This document shows, in pieces, positions 28,048-36,801 of a stretch of 64,000 nt of DNA. Position 1 is the first letter of the stretch, and each line of letters starts with the position of its first letter. The DNA is from Variovorax sp. PBS-H4 (GTDB lineage Bacteria; Pseudomonadota; Gammaproteobacteria; Burkholderiales; Burkholderiaceae_C), in contig NZ_LR594675.1 in the NCBI RefSeq assembly GCF_901827205.1, positions 2,356,001-2,420,000 on the forward strand, written 5' to 3'. A program made the position numbers and the translations under genes. The notes below the pieces were generated by a model that was not told the origin of the DNA, ran no database searches, and was given only the letters and a program-made list of their open reading frames with translations.

Positions 28048-29758
28048 AGGAGCGGCGCGAGCCGCACGTCTTCACGCGAGCTGCATCGGGCGGTGCGTCG
28101 CCGCAGCGCTGCTGGCCCTGGTCTTCTCGTCACCGCCCGCCGTCGCTGCCGAGCCGGACCTGGTGCATGCCGTGCAGGCCGGCGAGACGCTCTACGGACT
28201 GGCCGAGCAGTACACGGGCCGCTCCGATCGCTGGCCTCTGCTGCAGCAGCACAACAGGATTGCCGATCCGCATCGCATCGAGCCGGGCACCCACGTGCGC
28301 ATTCCGGCTGCGCTGCTGGTGTTCGCGCCGAGCTTTGCGACCGTGGCGTACGTCACGGGCGAGGTGCACCAGTTCGCCGCGCAGGACATGCAGCCGCAGC
28401 CTGTGCAGGCAGGCGACCGACTGCCGGAGGGCACCCGCATCGAAGTCGGGACCGACGGCTACCTTCGCCTTGCGCTGAGTGACGGCTCCGTGGTGCGCGT
28501 GCCGGCAAACTCGACGGTGCGGCTCGCCGGCGTGCGACGCCAGGAGACGCTGCAGGCGAACGAAACCCTGATTCAGCTGGATGCAGGCCGGGTCGATGTC
28601 TCGGCACAACCGCTGCGCGGCGCAGCGGGCCGCTTCGAGATCCGTACGCCGCTGGCGGTGGCCAGCGTGCGGGGTACCGAGTTCGGCGTTGCCATCCAGC
28701 CCGATGCGGGCGTGACCGGCGAGGTCACGCATGGGGCAGTCGATCTCAAGGGGCGCGCGCGCAGTTCGGGGCCGCGTGGCTCGCGCGAGCAGCGGCTGCA
28801 GGCAGGAGAGGGCGCGCGCGTGAGCCGTGCCGGCACGGTGGGGGCGGTGCGCCGCCTGCCGGAGGCCCCCGAGCTCGAAACCCTGCCGGCCACCATCACC
28901 GATGCCGACTTCGTTCGGCTGCCCCTGCCTTCAGCGCCCGGCGTGGCCGCCTACCGCGTGCGCATCGCGAGGGATGCGGCAATGGAGCAAGTCGTGCGCA
29001 ACGGCGTGTTCGAGGCCGGTGAGCTGCGGTTCGCCGGCCTCGACGATGGCGACTACACGCTGGGCGCCCGCGGCATGGACGCGGAAGGTCTCTCCGGCCT
29101 CGAGAGCACGCGTGCGATCCGAGTCAAGGCGCGGCCGGTCGCGCCACTCTCGCAAGCGCCTGCACCCGGCGCAAGAATCGTCGGCAGCACGGTCGAATTC
29201 AGCTGTGCGCAGCCGGCTGGCATCCGGCGCTTCAGGCTGCAGGTCGCCAGCGACGAGTCCTTCAAGGACTTGCGCGTCGACGACGCCGAACTCCGGGAAT
29301 GCCGCCGCTCGGCCCAGTTGCCCGTGGGGCGCTACTTCTGGCGCGTGGCCTCCGTTGGCGTGGCTTCGGACGGAAAGACCGACCAGGGGCCCTTTGGCGG
29401 AGGCCGGCGCTTCGACGTCGTGGAGCCGCCGCCGGTGCCCCCACCGCCCCGGTTCGGCGACGCCGATGGGACGCTGCAGCTCTACTGGTCCGCGCTGCCC
29501 GGCTACCGCTACCGCGTCGAGGTGGCGCGCGACAGCGCCTTCGTCGACCTGGTCGGGGCAGAGACGCGCTCCGAAGCCTCCCTGCAGCTCGAGTCGCTTC
29601 CGTCCGGCACCTACTACGTGCGGATGCAGGCCATTGCCCCGGAAGGCGACGCGGGGGCCTTCTCGGTGCCGCAGGCGGTGCGCATCGGGCCCGTCCTGCG
29701 CGACGCGAGCGGCGGCGCCGTTCATGACGGCGACGGCCGGCCCATCGGCCGGCAGTAG
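28028..29758 (+). CDS. Periplasmic LysM-FecR domain protein
   Basis: The start is ATG 28028 or 28037, overlapping the regulator gene. A signal peptide (AAALLALVFSSPPAVAA) is followed by a LysM domain (about 45-93; HAVQAGETLYGLAEQYTGRS, HVRIPAAL), which binds peptidoglycan glycans. A FecR domain (about 125-250) has GTRIEVGTDGYLRLALSDGS, FEIRTPLAVASVRGTEFGV and a terminal VDLKGRA. Then come two or three fibronectin/Ig-like modules with FRLQVASDESFKDL and YRYRVEVARDSAFVDL. There is no transmembrane anchor. Encoded between a response regulator and a CHASE2 kinase, it probably acts as the wall-bound periplasmic partner that reports envelope or ligand status to CHASE2. It differs from classical FecR, which spans the membrane and controls an anti-sigma system. 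Confidence 0.88.
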   Translation: MRTMSREGAARAARLHASCIGRCVAAALLALVFSSPPAVAAEPDLVHAVQAGETLYGLAEQYTGRSDRWPLLQQHNRIADPHRIEPGTHVRIPAALLVFAPSFATVAYVTGEVHQFAAQDMQPQPVQAGDRLPEGTRIEVGTDGYLRLALSDGSVVRVPANSTVRLAGVRRQETLQANETLIQLDAGRVDVSAQPLRGAAGRFEIRTPLAVASVRGTEFGVAIQPDAGVTGEVTHGAVDLKGRARSSGPRGSREQRLQAGEGARVSRAGTVGAVRRLPEAPELETLPATITDADFVRLPLPSAPGVAAYRVRIARDAAMEQVVRNGVFEAGELRFAGLDDGDYTLGARGMDAEGLSGLESTRAIRVKARPVAPLSQAPAPGARIVGSTVEFSCAQPAGIRRFRLQVASDESFKDLRVDDAELRECRRSAQLPVGRYFWRVASVGVASDGKTDQGPFGGGRRFDVVEPPPVPPPPRFGDADGTLQLYWSALPGYRYRVEVARDSAFVDLVGAETRSEASLQLESLPSGTYYVRMQAIAPEGDAGAFSVPQAVRIGPVLRDASGGAVHDGDGRPIGRQ

Positions 29759-29797
29759 CGCTGCACTGCATCTTCCGCAAAGACGTATTCGCCGCGA

Positions 29798-32125
29798 ATG
29801 CCGGGCCGCCGAACCACCGCCTCCTCGTCATCTCGCTTGCCGTGGCGCTGGCTCGAATGGCTGGGACTGGCGATCCTCGTCGCGAGCCTGGTGCTGGTCG
29901 TGGACCGCGCAGGCTGGCTGCAGGGTGCGAATCGGTGGCTGCAGGATGCGCTGATGTTCCTGCAGGCGCGGCCGGCCGAGCGCAGCGAGGTGGTGATCGT
30001 CGCGATCGACGACAGGAGCATCGCGGCCCTGGGCCGGTGGCCGTGGCGGCGCTCCTTCCATGCCCAGCTCGTCGACCGAATCGACAAGGAGGGGCCTCGC
30101 GCCATCGGCATGGACCTGCTCCTGATCGAGCCGGATCTGCGCTTTCCGGCGGACGATGCCGCGCTTGCCGCCGCACTGGGCCGCAGCGGCAAGGTGGTGC
30201 TTCCGCTGATGATGCAGAGCCACAACGGCGAGCCTGTCGTGGTGGAGCCGCTGACCGCGCTGCGCCGCCGCGCCGGCGCGCTCGGGCATGTGCACCTGGC
30301 CATCGACGACGACGGCGTGGCCCGCAGCGTGTACCTGCGCGAGGGCTTCGCCGGTCGCGAGTGGGACCACTTCAGCGTCGCCATGCGCAAGGTCGCCGAA
30401 GGCCGGGGCGACGCAGTGCCTCGCAAGGGCGACGCCGACATGGGCGATGCAGACGGCGTGCCCGCCTGGCAGCGTTCGAACCGGCTGACCATTTCCTTCG
30501 CGGGCCCGCCCGGGCATTTCCGGCAGGTGTCCTATGTCGACGTGCTGGACGGCACGGTGGCACCGGGCAGCTTCAAGGGCAAGTACGTGCTGATCGGCGC
30601 CACCGCAGCCGGGCTGGGCGACCTGTACGCCACGCCGGTGTCGGATCGCTCGAAGCTCATGTCAGGCGTCGAGCTGTCGGCCAACGTGCTCGACAGTCTC
30701 GAGAACGGACGCAGCATGGCGCCGGTGCCTGCGCGGCTGAACGAGGCGTTCAATCTTCTTCCGGCGCTGCTCGCGCTGGCCGGCATGGCTTTCATCGGGC
30801 CGCTCGCGGCACTGCTGCTCACGCTGGCGCTGGTGCTGCTGCCGGTGGCAGCCGCCGCGGGCGCCGCGCGCTTCGGCCTGCAGTTCGCGCCGGCCGCGGG
30901 CATGCTTGGCGTGGCGGTGGCCTACGGGCTCTGGAGCTGGCGAAAGCTCGACGCCGCCACGCGCTACCTGATGGACGAGTTCGGCCGCTTGCACGCGGAC
31001 AGCCGCATGGCGGGCGGGTCCGGCACCGCGCTCGGCACCGGCGATTTCGTCGGCCGTCGCATCGATGCGCTGGGACAGGTCGCGCAGCAGCTGAGAAACC
31101 TGCACCGCTTCGTGCGCGACAGCCTGGAGGGTCTGCCCGATGCGACGCTGGTGTGCGACAAGGTGGGGACCGTCCTCCTGGCCAACGCGGCGGCGGCGCG
31201 GCACTTCGGTGTCGACACCGGCGGCAAGCTGCGAGGCGCGCAGGCGCAGGTGCTGATGGAAGACTTGCTGTCGCGTGCGGATCATTCGCCGGTCGTGACT
31301 GCAGAGCGCTTTGGAGCGGGTGCCGAGGCGTTTTCCGCCGCGGCGCGCGATGGTGCCGAGCGCGAGCTGCTGGTGCGGCAGGCTCCTTCCTTCAGCGGCG
31401 ACGGAGAGCACCTGGGCTGGATCGTCTCGCTCGTGGATGTGACGCCGATGCGCCAGGTGCAGCGCCAGCGCGACGACGCCATGCGCTTTCTCAGCCATGA
31501 CATGCGCGCGCCGCTCGCTTCCATCCTCGCGCTGCTGAACCTGCAGCGAGAAAATCCCTCGGCGCTCGCGCCAGCGCAGGTCCAGGAGCGCATCGAGCGC
31601 CATGCCAGGAAGGCGCTGGGGCTTGCGGACGATTTCACGCAGCTGGTACGGGCGCAGTCGCACAGCTACCACTTCGACGCCTGCAACCTGGTGGACGTGC
31701 TGCTCGAATGCGTGGACGACGCGTGGGAAACAACCCGGCGCCGCGGCATCGAGATCGTCATGCTGCCTGCGCCGGACGTGGCGCACAGCCGCATCGACCG
31801 GGACCTCGTGGCCAGGGCAATCGCCAATCTCCTGGGCAACGCGCTCAAGTTCTCACCCGCCGGCTCGTCGATCCGCTGCGCCATCGAGCCGCTCCCGCTC
31901 GAATGGGCGGTGCTCGTGCAGGACGAAGGACCCGGCATCGACGAGGAGCTTCGGTCGCATCTCTTCGAGCCTTTTGCACGAGGCCGTGCAGGGTTTCACG
32001 TCGAGGGTGCGGGCCTCGGGCTGGCCTTCGTCAAGACCGTGGCCCAACGGCATGGAGGCAGGGTGGTGCTGGAGAGCGTGCCGGGGCGGGGCAGCGCATT
32101 CCGGCTGATCCTGCCGCGGGCCTGA
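29798..32125 (+). CDS. CHASE2-domain sensor histidine kinase
   Basis: This 775-residue membrane kinase has a first transmembrane helix (about 19-35; LGLAILVASLVLVVD) and a periplasmic CHASE2 domain (about 40-290) with VVIVAIDDRSIAALGRWPW, IGMDLLLIEPD and YVLIGATAAGLGDLYATPVS. Two to three further helices lie at about 315-385. A PAS-like linker follows, then the HisKA with FLSHDMRAP (His 567) and an HATPase with NLLGNALKFS, DEGPGI and GAGLGLAFV. There is no receiver. It forms an operon with the LysM-FecR protein (39-base gap) and the OmpR-type regulator. CHASE2 senses unknown periplasmic signals; the LysM-FecR protein may be its ligand-bearing partner. Confidence 0.95.
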   Translation: MPGRRTTASSSSRLPWRWLEWLGLAILVASLVLVVDRAGWLQGANRWLQDALMFLQARPAERSEVVIVAIDDRSIAALGRWPWRRSFHAQLVDRIDKEGPRAIGMDLLLIEPDLRFPADDAALAAALGRSGKVVLPLMMQSHNGEPVVVEPLTALRRRAGALGHVHLAIDDDGVARSVYLREGFAGREWDHFSVAMRKVAEGRGDAVPRKGDADMGDADGVPAWQRSNRLTISFAGPPGHFRQVSYVDVLDGTVAPGSFKGKYVLIGATAAGLGDLYATPVSDRSKLMSGVELSANVLDSLENGRSMAPVPARLNEAFNLLPALLALAGMAFIGPLAALLLTLALVLLPVAAAAGAARFGLQFAPAAGMLGVAVAYGLWSWRKLDAATRYLMDEFGRLHADSRMAGGSGTALGTGDFVGRRIDALGQVAQQLRNLHRFVRDSLEGLPDATLVCDKVGTVLLANAAAARHFGVDTGGKLRGAQAQVLMEDLLSRADHSPVVTAERFGAGAEAFSAAARDGAERELLVRQAPSFSGDGEHLGWIVSLVDVTPMRQVQRQRDDAMRFLSHDMRAPLASILALLNLQRENPSALAPAQVQERIERHARKALGLADDFTQLVRAQSHSYHFDACNLVDVLLECVDDAWETTRRRGIEIVMLPAPDVAHSRIDRDLVARAIANLLGNALKFSPAGSSIRCAIEPLPLEWAVLVQDEGPGIDEELRSHLFEPFARGRAGFHVEGAGLGLAFVKTVAQRHGGRVVLESVPGRGSAFRLILPRA

Positions 32126-32176
32126 AGCGAAAGCCAAGCATGGGTAACATGGGTTCCGCACTTCGGAGACCCGCAC

Positions 32177-34216
32177 ATGGCCTGGCCGACGCTCTCCCGC
32201 GACAAGCAAGCTCCGCGCAGCACCGCGCCGCCAGGCCGGCCGCCTGCGCCGGACAAGCAGCCCGCGATGCCGCCGCGCAAGGCGTGGCTGACCTTCGCCT
32301 TGATCCTGCTGGCGAACTACTTCGTGATGCGGTGGCTGTTCCCCGATCCCGACGCGCCGGCGACGGTGCCGTACACGGCCTTCAAGGAACAGGTCGCCAA
32401 GGGCAACGTGCAGTCGATCTTCAGCCAGGGCGCCAACATCGAAGGACGCTTCGTCGAGCCGGTGACCTGGCCGCCGCCCGGCGAAGCGCCCGGACCCCGC
32501 GCGAAGCAGGCGCCGGTTCCGGTGCAGGTGAAGCCGCATCCGGTGGAGACCTTCAAGACCACGCTGCCGACCTTCGTCAGTCCGGGTCTCGAGACTTTCC
32601 TGATCGAGCACAAGGTCGAGATTCGCGCCGATCCCATACAGGCGGGCGGCGGCTGGGCTTCTCTGCTGTTCGGCTTCGGTCCGGCGCTGCTGATCATCCT
32701 GTTCTACGTGTGGATGTTCCGGCGCAGCGCCGGCGGCGGCATGGGGCTGATGGGCCTCGGCGGCAGCAAGGCGCGCCGCTATGACCTCGAGACGCAGACC
32801 CGCGTCACCTTCGCCGACGTGGCGGGCATCGACGAGGCGGAAAACGAGCTCGTGGAGGTGGTCGACTTCCTGAGGTCGCCCGAGAAGTACACCCGTCTCG
32901 GCGGCACCGCACCCAAGGGTGTCCTGCTGATCGGCGCGCCGGGCACCGGCAAGACATTGCTGGCCAAGGCCGTTGCGGGCGAGGCCGGCGTGCCCTTCTT
33001 CTCGATGAGCGCGGCGGAGTTCGTCGAGATGATCGTCGGCGTCGGGGCAGCGCGGGTGCGCGACCTTTTCAAGCAGGCGCGCGAGCACGCGCCCTCGATC
33101 ATCTTCATCGACGAGATCGACTCCATCGGCCGTGCCCGCGGCCAGATCGCGGTCGGCGGCGCGGGCGAGCAGGAGCAGACGCTGAACCAGATCCTCACGG
33201 AGATGGACGGCTTCTCGGGACGCGAGGGCATCATCGTGCTGGCCGCCACCAACCAGCCCGACGTGCTCGACCGCGCGCTGTTGCGGCCTGGCCGCTTCGA
33301 CCGGCGCGTGGTCGTGAACCTGCCCGACAAGAACGGGCGCGAAGCGATCCTGAAGGTCCACACGCGCAAGGTGCCGCTGGCGCGCGATGTCGACCTGTCC
33401 AACATCGCGTCCACCACGCCCGGACTGTCGGGGGCGGACCTGAAGAACCTGGTCAACGAGGCTGCGCTGCTGGCGGCGCGGCGCGGCCAGGACGAGGTCG
33501 CGCAGAAGGACATCCTGGATGCGCTCGAGAAGATCGTGCTCGGCCCCGAGCGGCCGCTGCTGCTGAGCGCGGAGGATCGCGAGCGCATTGCCTACCACGA
33601 GAGCGGGCATGCCATCCTCGGCCTGGTGGTGGCCGGCGCCGACCCGGTGCACCGGGTCACGATCGTGCCGCGCGGGCAGGCCCTGGGCGTGACCTACCAG
33701 CGCCCCCAGACCGACCGCTACAACTACCCCGAGGCCTACCTGCGGGCCCGCATCATCGGCATGCTCGGCGGCCGCGCGGCCGAGGAGATCGTCTACGGCA
33801 GCCGCACCACCGGCGCGGAAAGCGATATCGAGCAGGCCAGCCAGCTCGCGCGCAACATGGTGACGCGCTGGGGGATGAGCGACAAGCTGGGCATGGTGCA
33901 GCTCGCCCCGCGCGAGAACCGTTACCTGGGCGCGGGCTTCGGCGAGGCGCGGCCCTACGGCGAGGAGACGGCGCGTTTGGTGGATGCCGAAGTGCAGGGC
34001 ATCATCAGCGAGTGCCACGACTCGGCGAAGCGGCTGCTCATCGAGCACCGGCGCGCGCTCGATGCGCTGGTCGCCGCGCTGCTCGAGCGCGAGACCCTCG
34101 GCGAGCAGGAAATCCTGGAGGTGACCGGGTTGCCCGGCGCGCCAGAGCTCGAGAACAAGCCATTGCGGTTGGCGAAGGCCGCCGCTTCAATGATGGAGCC
34201 CGACCATGAAGGATGA
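32177..34216 (+). CDS. ftsH: FtsH-type AAA+ zinc metalloprotease (divergent paralogue)
   Basis: In this 679-residue protein, after a proline-rich N-terminal stretch come a transmembrane helix (about 36-53), a periplasmic FtsH_ext domain, a second helix (about 163-180; FGPALLIILFYVWMF), an AAA domain and an M41 protease domain. The AAA domain has Walker A GAPGTGKT (about 253), Walker B IIFIDEIDSIG and the SRH with RPGRFDRR. The zinc motif is HESGH (H474-H478), and a DIEQAS segment supplies the third ligand. FtsH extracts and degrades misfolded or regulatory membrane proteins. The long insertion EPVTWPPPGEAPGP in the periplasmic part and the isolated position mark it as a second, non-housekeeping copy. 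It starts 51 bases after the CHASE2 kinase and may be co-transcribed. Confidence 0.94.
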   Translation: MAWPTLSRDKQAPRSTAPPGRPPAPDKQPAMPPRKAWLTFALILLANYFVMRWLFPDPDAPATVPYTAFKEQVAKGNVQSIFSQGANIEGRFVEPVTWPPPGEAPGPRAKQAPVPVQVKPHPVETFKTTLPTFVSPGLETFLIEHKVEIRADPIQAGGGWASLLFGFGPALLIILFYVWMFRRSAGGGMGLMGLGGSKARRYDLETQTRVTFADVAGIDEAENELVEVVDFLRSPEKYTRLGGTAPKGVLLIGAPGTGKTLLAKAVAGEAGVPFFSMSAAEFVEMIVGVGAARVRDLFKQAREHAPSIIFIDEIDSIGRARGQIAVGGAGEQEQTLNQILTEMDGFSGREGIIVLAATNQPDVLDRALLRPGRFDRRVVVNLPDKNGREAILKVHTRKVPLARDVDLSNIASTTPGLSGADLKNLVNEAALLAARRGQDEVAQKDILDALEKIVLGPERPLLLSAEDRERIAYHESGHAILGLVVAGADPVHRVTIVPRGQALGVTYQRPQTDRYNYPEAYLRARIIGMLGGRAAEEIVYGSRTTGAESDIEQASQLARNMVTRWGMSDKLGMVQLAPRENRYLGAGFGEARPYGEETARLVDAEVQGIISECHDSAKRLLIEHRRALDALVAALLERETLGEQEILEVTGLPGAPELENKPLRLAKAAASMMEPDHEG

Positions 34217-34320
34217 CTCACCTGCCATGAACAAGCGCCAGGCCCTGTGGATCCTTGCAGCCGACAGGAACACACCTGACCACGGCGCAGGGCCTGGCCA
34301 GGTAGCCACTTCGGAAAGCG

Positions 34321-34346
34321 AGGCGGCGCCTGAGCCAGCGCCGCCT
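34321..34346 (-). terminator. Rho-independent-like hairpin after the GlsB/YeaQ gene
   Basis: AGGCGGCGC (34321-34329) and GCGCCGCCT (34338-34346) form a perfect 9-bp stem with an 8-base loop, beginning eight bases past the minus-strand stop codon at 34354. The trailing bases on the minus strand, CGCTTTCC, are only modestly T-rich. It may stop transcription from both sides, since ftsH ends about 100 bases away. The rest of 34217-34353 holds nothing recognisable. Confidence 0.65.
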
Positions 34347-34353
34347 GGGTTCG

Positions 34354-34623
34354 TTATCGGACGCGCCCGCGCCGGAACAGGTTGACGATCGCGAGCAGGA
34401 TGATCGCGCCGATCAGCGAGGCCACGAGCCCCATGATGCTGAAGTCGTTCTGATTGACGGTTGCGGAACCCAGCAGTGGCGCAATGAGCCAGCCGCCGAT
34501 CATCGATCCGATGATGCCCACCACCACGTTGAGGATCATGCCCTGCTGCGCATCCGTCCTCATGATCATGCTGGCAATCCAGCCAATGATGCCGCCGACG
34601 ATCAGCCAAATGACAATGTTCAT
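34354..34623 (-). CDS. GlsB/YeaQ/YmgE-family small membrane protein
   Basis: This 89-residue protein has three predicted helices. It starts MNIVIWLIVGGIIGWIASMI, followed by LNVVVGIIGSMIGGWLIAP and LVASLIGAIILLAIVNLF, ending RRGRVR. This is the full-length pattern of the 'transglycosylase-associated' GlsB/YeaQ family, small inner-membrane proteins linked to general and acid stress; the enzymatic name is historical. GAACAAG-type purines precede the start. It lies with a DUF883-like gene on the same strand 27 bases upstream, forming a small stress cassette next to ftsH. Confidence 0.92.
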   Translation of the reverse strand: MNIVIWLIVGGIIGWIASMIMRTDAQQGMILNVVVGIIGSMIGGWLIAPLLGSATVNQNDFSIMGLVASLIGAIILLAIVNLFRRGRVR

Positions 34624-34650
34624 CTTGTTCTCCAGTCAGTAGTAAAAAAC

Positions 34651-34965
34651 TCAGCGGCGGCCGCGCATCGCGCTCACGAGCAGCGCACCCAGGATGGCGC
34701 CGCCTGCCGCTGCGATCGCGACGGCACGTCCGGGTTGCTCGGTCATGTATTGGGTGCCTTGCTCGGCGGCTTTGCCCATCTGCTCCTTCGCGGCCGTGAG
34801 CTTCTTGCCGGCGGCGTTGACTGCGTTCTGGGCGTACTCCTTTCCGGAGTCGATCACCTGGCGCGCTGCCTGCCTCGCGAGTTCCGCGGCGTTGGCCTTT
34901 TCTTCAGCGGTCTGGTTGATCGGCTGCGCCGAACCGGACGACATTGATTCGGGGTAGTTCTCCAT
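34651..34965 (-). CDS. DUF883/ElaB-YqjD-like membrane-anchored protein
   Basis: The start is ATG 34965, after AAGGAG; an ATG 69 bases upstream lacks a site. The 104-residue product has an amphipathic, alanine- and lysine-rich helix (AELARQAARQVIDSGKEYAQ and the following AVNAAGKKLTAAKEQ). It ends in a short membrane anchor (AVAIAAAGGAILGALLVSAM) and RGRR. This matches the layout of the DUF883 ElaB/YqjD family: C-tail-anchored, ribosome-associated proteins expressed in stationary phase or stress. Together with the GlsB-like gene it suggests a sigma-S-type stress unit. The family call is by architecture and motif resemblance. Confidence 0.8.
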   Translation of the reverse strand: MENYPESMSSGSAQPINQTAEEKANAAELARQAARQVIDSGKEYAQNAVNAAGKKLTAAKEQMGKAAEQGTQYMTEQPGRAVAIAAAGGAILGALLVSAMRGRR

Positions 34966-35228
34966 GGCGACTCCTTGGATGAAAGGATGAAAAAGACGGT
35001 CGACTGACCGGCAGACCCATTGATACGACGCCACGCACCGTTGCCATCGTCGGCGCTCAGGTGCAGCGCGTGTAGGGCGGCGGCCTATTGGGATCGTCGC
35101 GCGGCGGGCACCACTTGCGAGGGTGCTCGGGCCGCGCCTGCGGACGTGCTGCGTCCCCTCCTACGCGGGCACATCGAAGCAGCCTCCACCCTGGCTTTCC
35201 ACCCCTCGAACGACTGAAGGACGCCGCC

Positions 35229-35474
35229 ATGCAAGACCCATCGAAGACGCCGCAGCAGAACACGCCCACGCCGGCGCAGAAAGCCATGAAGCAGGAGTCG
35301 AAGACGCCAGCCGAGCGCGGCGACATCGTGGGCCCCAACGATGGGCCCGCGACAACGGCCCGGAATCAGCCGGTGCCGCCCGGCGACGCGGACGCCGGCC
35401 CATCCGGAAACCAGGTCAGCTCTGCGGACCGGGCCCGACGCCGGACCGAGGAGTCCGACGGCGAGAACGATTGA
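35229..35474 (+). CDS. Small hydrophilic, disordered hypothetical protein (81 aa)
   Basis: ATG 35229 follows GAAGGA. The product is rich in Pro, Gln, Asp and Arg, with no hydrophobic core: it begins MQDPSKTPQQNTPTPAQKAM and ends RRRTEESDGEND. It is likely intrinsically disordered. It lies beside stress-type genes and converges on the MFS gene, with 14 bases between stop codons. No family is recognised; small acidic disordered proteins are often stress-induced, but this is only a guess. The gap 34966-35228 shows no other coding signal. Confidence 0.65.
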   Translation: MQDPSKTPQQNTPTPAQKAMKQESKTPAERGDIVGPNDGPATTARNQPVPPGDADAGPSGNQVSSADRARRRTEESDGEND

Positions 35475-35488
35475 CGCGCTTTGCGAAC

Positions 35489-36703
35489 TCAGTCCGTACG
35501 CCGGCCGATCATCATCAGCAAGGCCGTCAGCGCCATGAGCGTCAACAAGGCGCCAAGCCCCATCGCCGTGGCAGGCAGCCCGAAGAACCCCGTGCTCAGT
35601 CCGGCGGCGATGGCCGGTACGCTGAAGGCCAGGTAGCTCAGCACGTAGAAGCCGGCCATCAGCGCGGCACGTTCATGCGGTGCGGCCAGCGACACGAGGC
35701 TGCGCAGCGAACCGTTGAAGGCCGAGCCGAAGCCCAGGCCCGCGACGGCAGCGCCGATGAAGAATGCGCCGGTCGAATGCAGCGCAATGCCTGCAAGGCT
35801 CGTGACGAGCCCCAGCGTGAGCGCGGCGGCGCCGACGGCGAGCGCCCGGCGCGGCGGCCACTGGCGCACGGCGAGGATGGCCGCCGCGCTGCCGAGCACC
35901 ATGACCCCGATCAGGCTGCCACCGACCAGGGGCGCATCGTTGCCGGTGACGACGCGCGCCAGGGTGGGTCCGAGCGAGAGATAGAAACCGCCAAGCGCCC
36001 ATTGCGCCGTATTCACGGGCAGCACCTGCCACAGCATCGGGCGAGCCCGTGGCGGAATCGCGATGCTGGGCCGAAGCGAGCGCCACGCGCCTGGCCGGCG
36101 GACGACCGTTTCCGGCAAGTACAGCGCGGCGAGCATCTGCAATGCGAAGACGAGCATCAGCAGATCGAAGACGAGGCGCGTCGGTGAGGGCGCAAACTGC
36201 GCCAGCACACTGGTGCCGAACGCGCCTGCCGCCATGCCGACCATCGGAGCCACGCCGTTGACGAGGGGCCCGCGCTCGCGGTGCAGGTCGAGCAGGCCCG
36301 CGCTCAGCGCACCGGTCGCGATGCCGGTGGCGACGCCCTGCAGGACGCGCGCCGACAACAGCCATGCGACCGAGTCTGCGCGCCAGAACAGCATCGTCGC
36401 GGCAAATTCCAGCACCAATGCGCCCAGGATCACCTCGCGCCGACCGCGGTGATCGGACAGGCTGCCGAAGACCAGCAGGGCGCTCAGCAATGCGAACGAA
36501 TAGCTCGAGAAGACGACCGTCAGCGTCAGGGCGGAGAAGCCCCACGCTTCGCGGTAGAGCGCGTACAGCGGAGAAGGCGCCGTCGACGCCGCGAGGAAAC
36601 TGACCAGCAGCGAGGCCTTGAGCCAAAGCGCCCGGCCATGGCCCAGCCGCGTTGAAGGCCAGCCGGCGGCAAAGGGCGGGTGGGCGGTCGGGACGGTCTG
36701 CAT
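35489..36703 (-). CDS. MFS transporter, 12-helix efflux type
   Basis: The start is ATG 36703, after GAGGAAC, in preference to an upstream ATG at 36724. The 404-residue product has the MFS fold, with the loop 2-3 signature FGSLSDHRGRREVILGALVL, SARVLQGVATGIATGALSAG in helix 4-5 and a second half beginning near WQVLPVNTAQWALGGFYLSL. Substrates of related proteins are drugs or small aromatics; none can be assigned. It is divergent from the TetR regulator, with a TTTGCG/CGCAAA inverted pair in the gap. This is the standard repressor-efflux pair arrangement. Confidence 0.9.
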   Translation of the reverse strand: MQTVPTAHPPFAAGWPSTRLGHGRALWLKASLLVSFLAASTAPSPLYALYREAWGFSALTLTVVFSSYSFALLSALLVFGSLSDHRGRREVILGALVLEFAATMLFWRADSVAWLLSARVLQGVATGIATGALSAGLLDLHRERGPLVNGVAPMVGMAAGAFGTSVLAQFAPSPTRLVFDLLMLVFALQMLAALYLPETVVRRPGAWRSLRPSIAIPPRARPMLWQVLPVNTAQWALGGFYLSLGPTLARVVTGNDAPLVGGSLIGVMVLGSAAAILAVRQWPPRRALAVGAAALTLGLVTSLAGIALHSTGAFFIGAAVAGLGFGSAFNGSLRSLVSLAAPHERAALMAGFYVLSYLAFSVPAIAAGLSTGFFGLPATAMGLGALLTLMALTALLMMIGRRTD

Positions 36704-36742
36704 CGAAGTTCCTCGGGGCTGCACAAAAGCAAAAAATTCGCG

Positions 36743-36779
36743 TTTGCGGATTGTGAGGGTATGGCGTGCTTAACGCAAA
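36743..36779. promoter_or_regulatory. Putative TetR operator and promoter between MFS and tetR
   Basis: TTTGCG (36743-36748) and CGCAAA (36774-36779) form an inverted repeat in the divergent gap. TAAAAT at 36790-36795 resembles a -10, only six bases before the tetR ATG, and no clear ribosome site precedes that ATG, so tetR may be translated from a leaderless or very short-leader message. The spacing is wide for one TetR dimer; two dimers or a looped site are possible. Confidence 0.45.
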
Positions 36780-36801
36780 TCCTTTGCTTTAAAATGGTTT
36801 C

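Noticed and set aside
34206..34385. A short plus-strand frame beginning MKDDSPAMNKRQ after ftsH
   Set aside because: It overlaps the ftsH end and the hairpin terminator, and has no protein-like composition beyond the first few residues.
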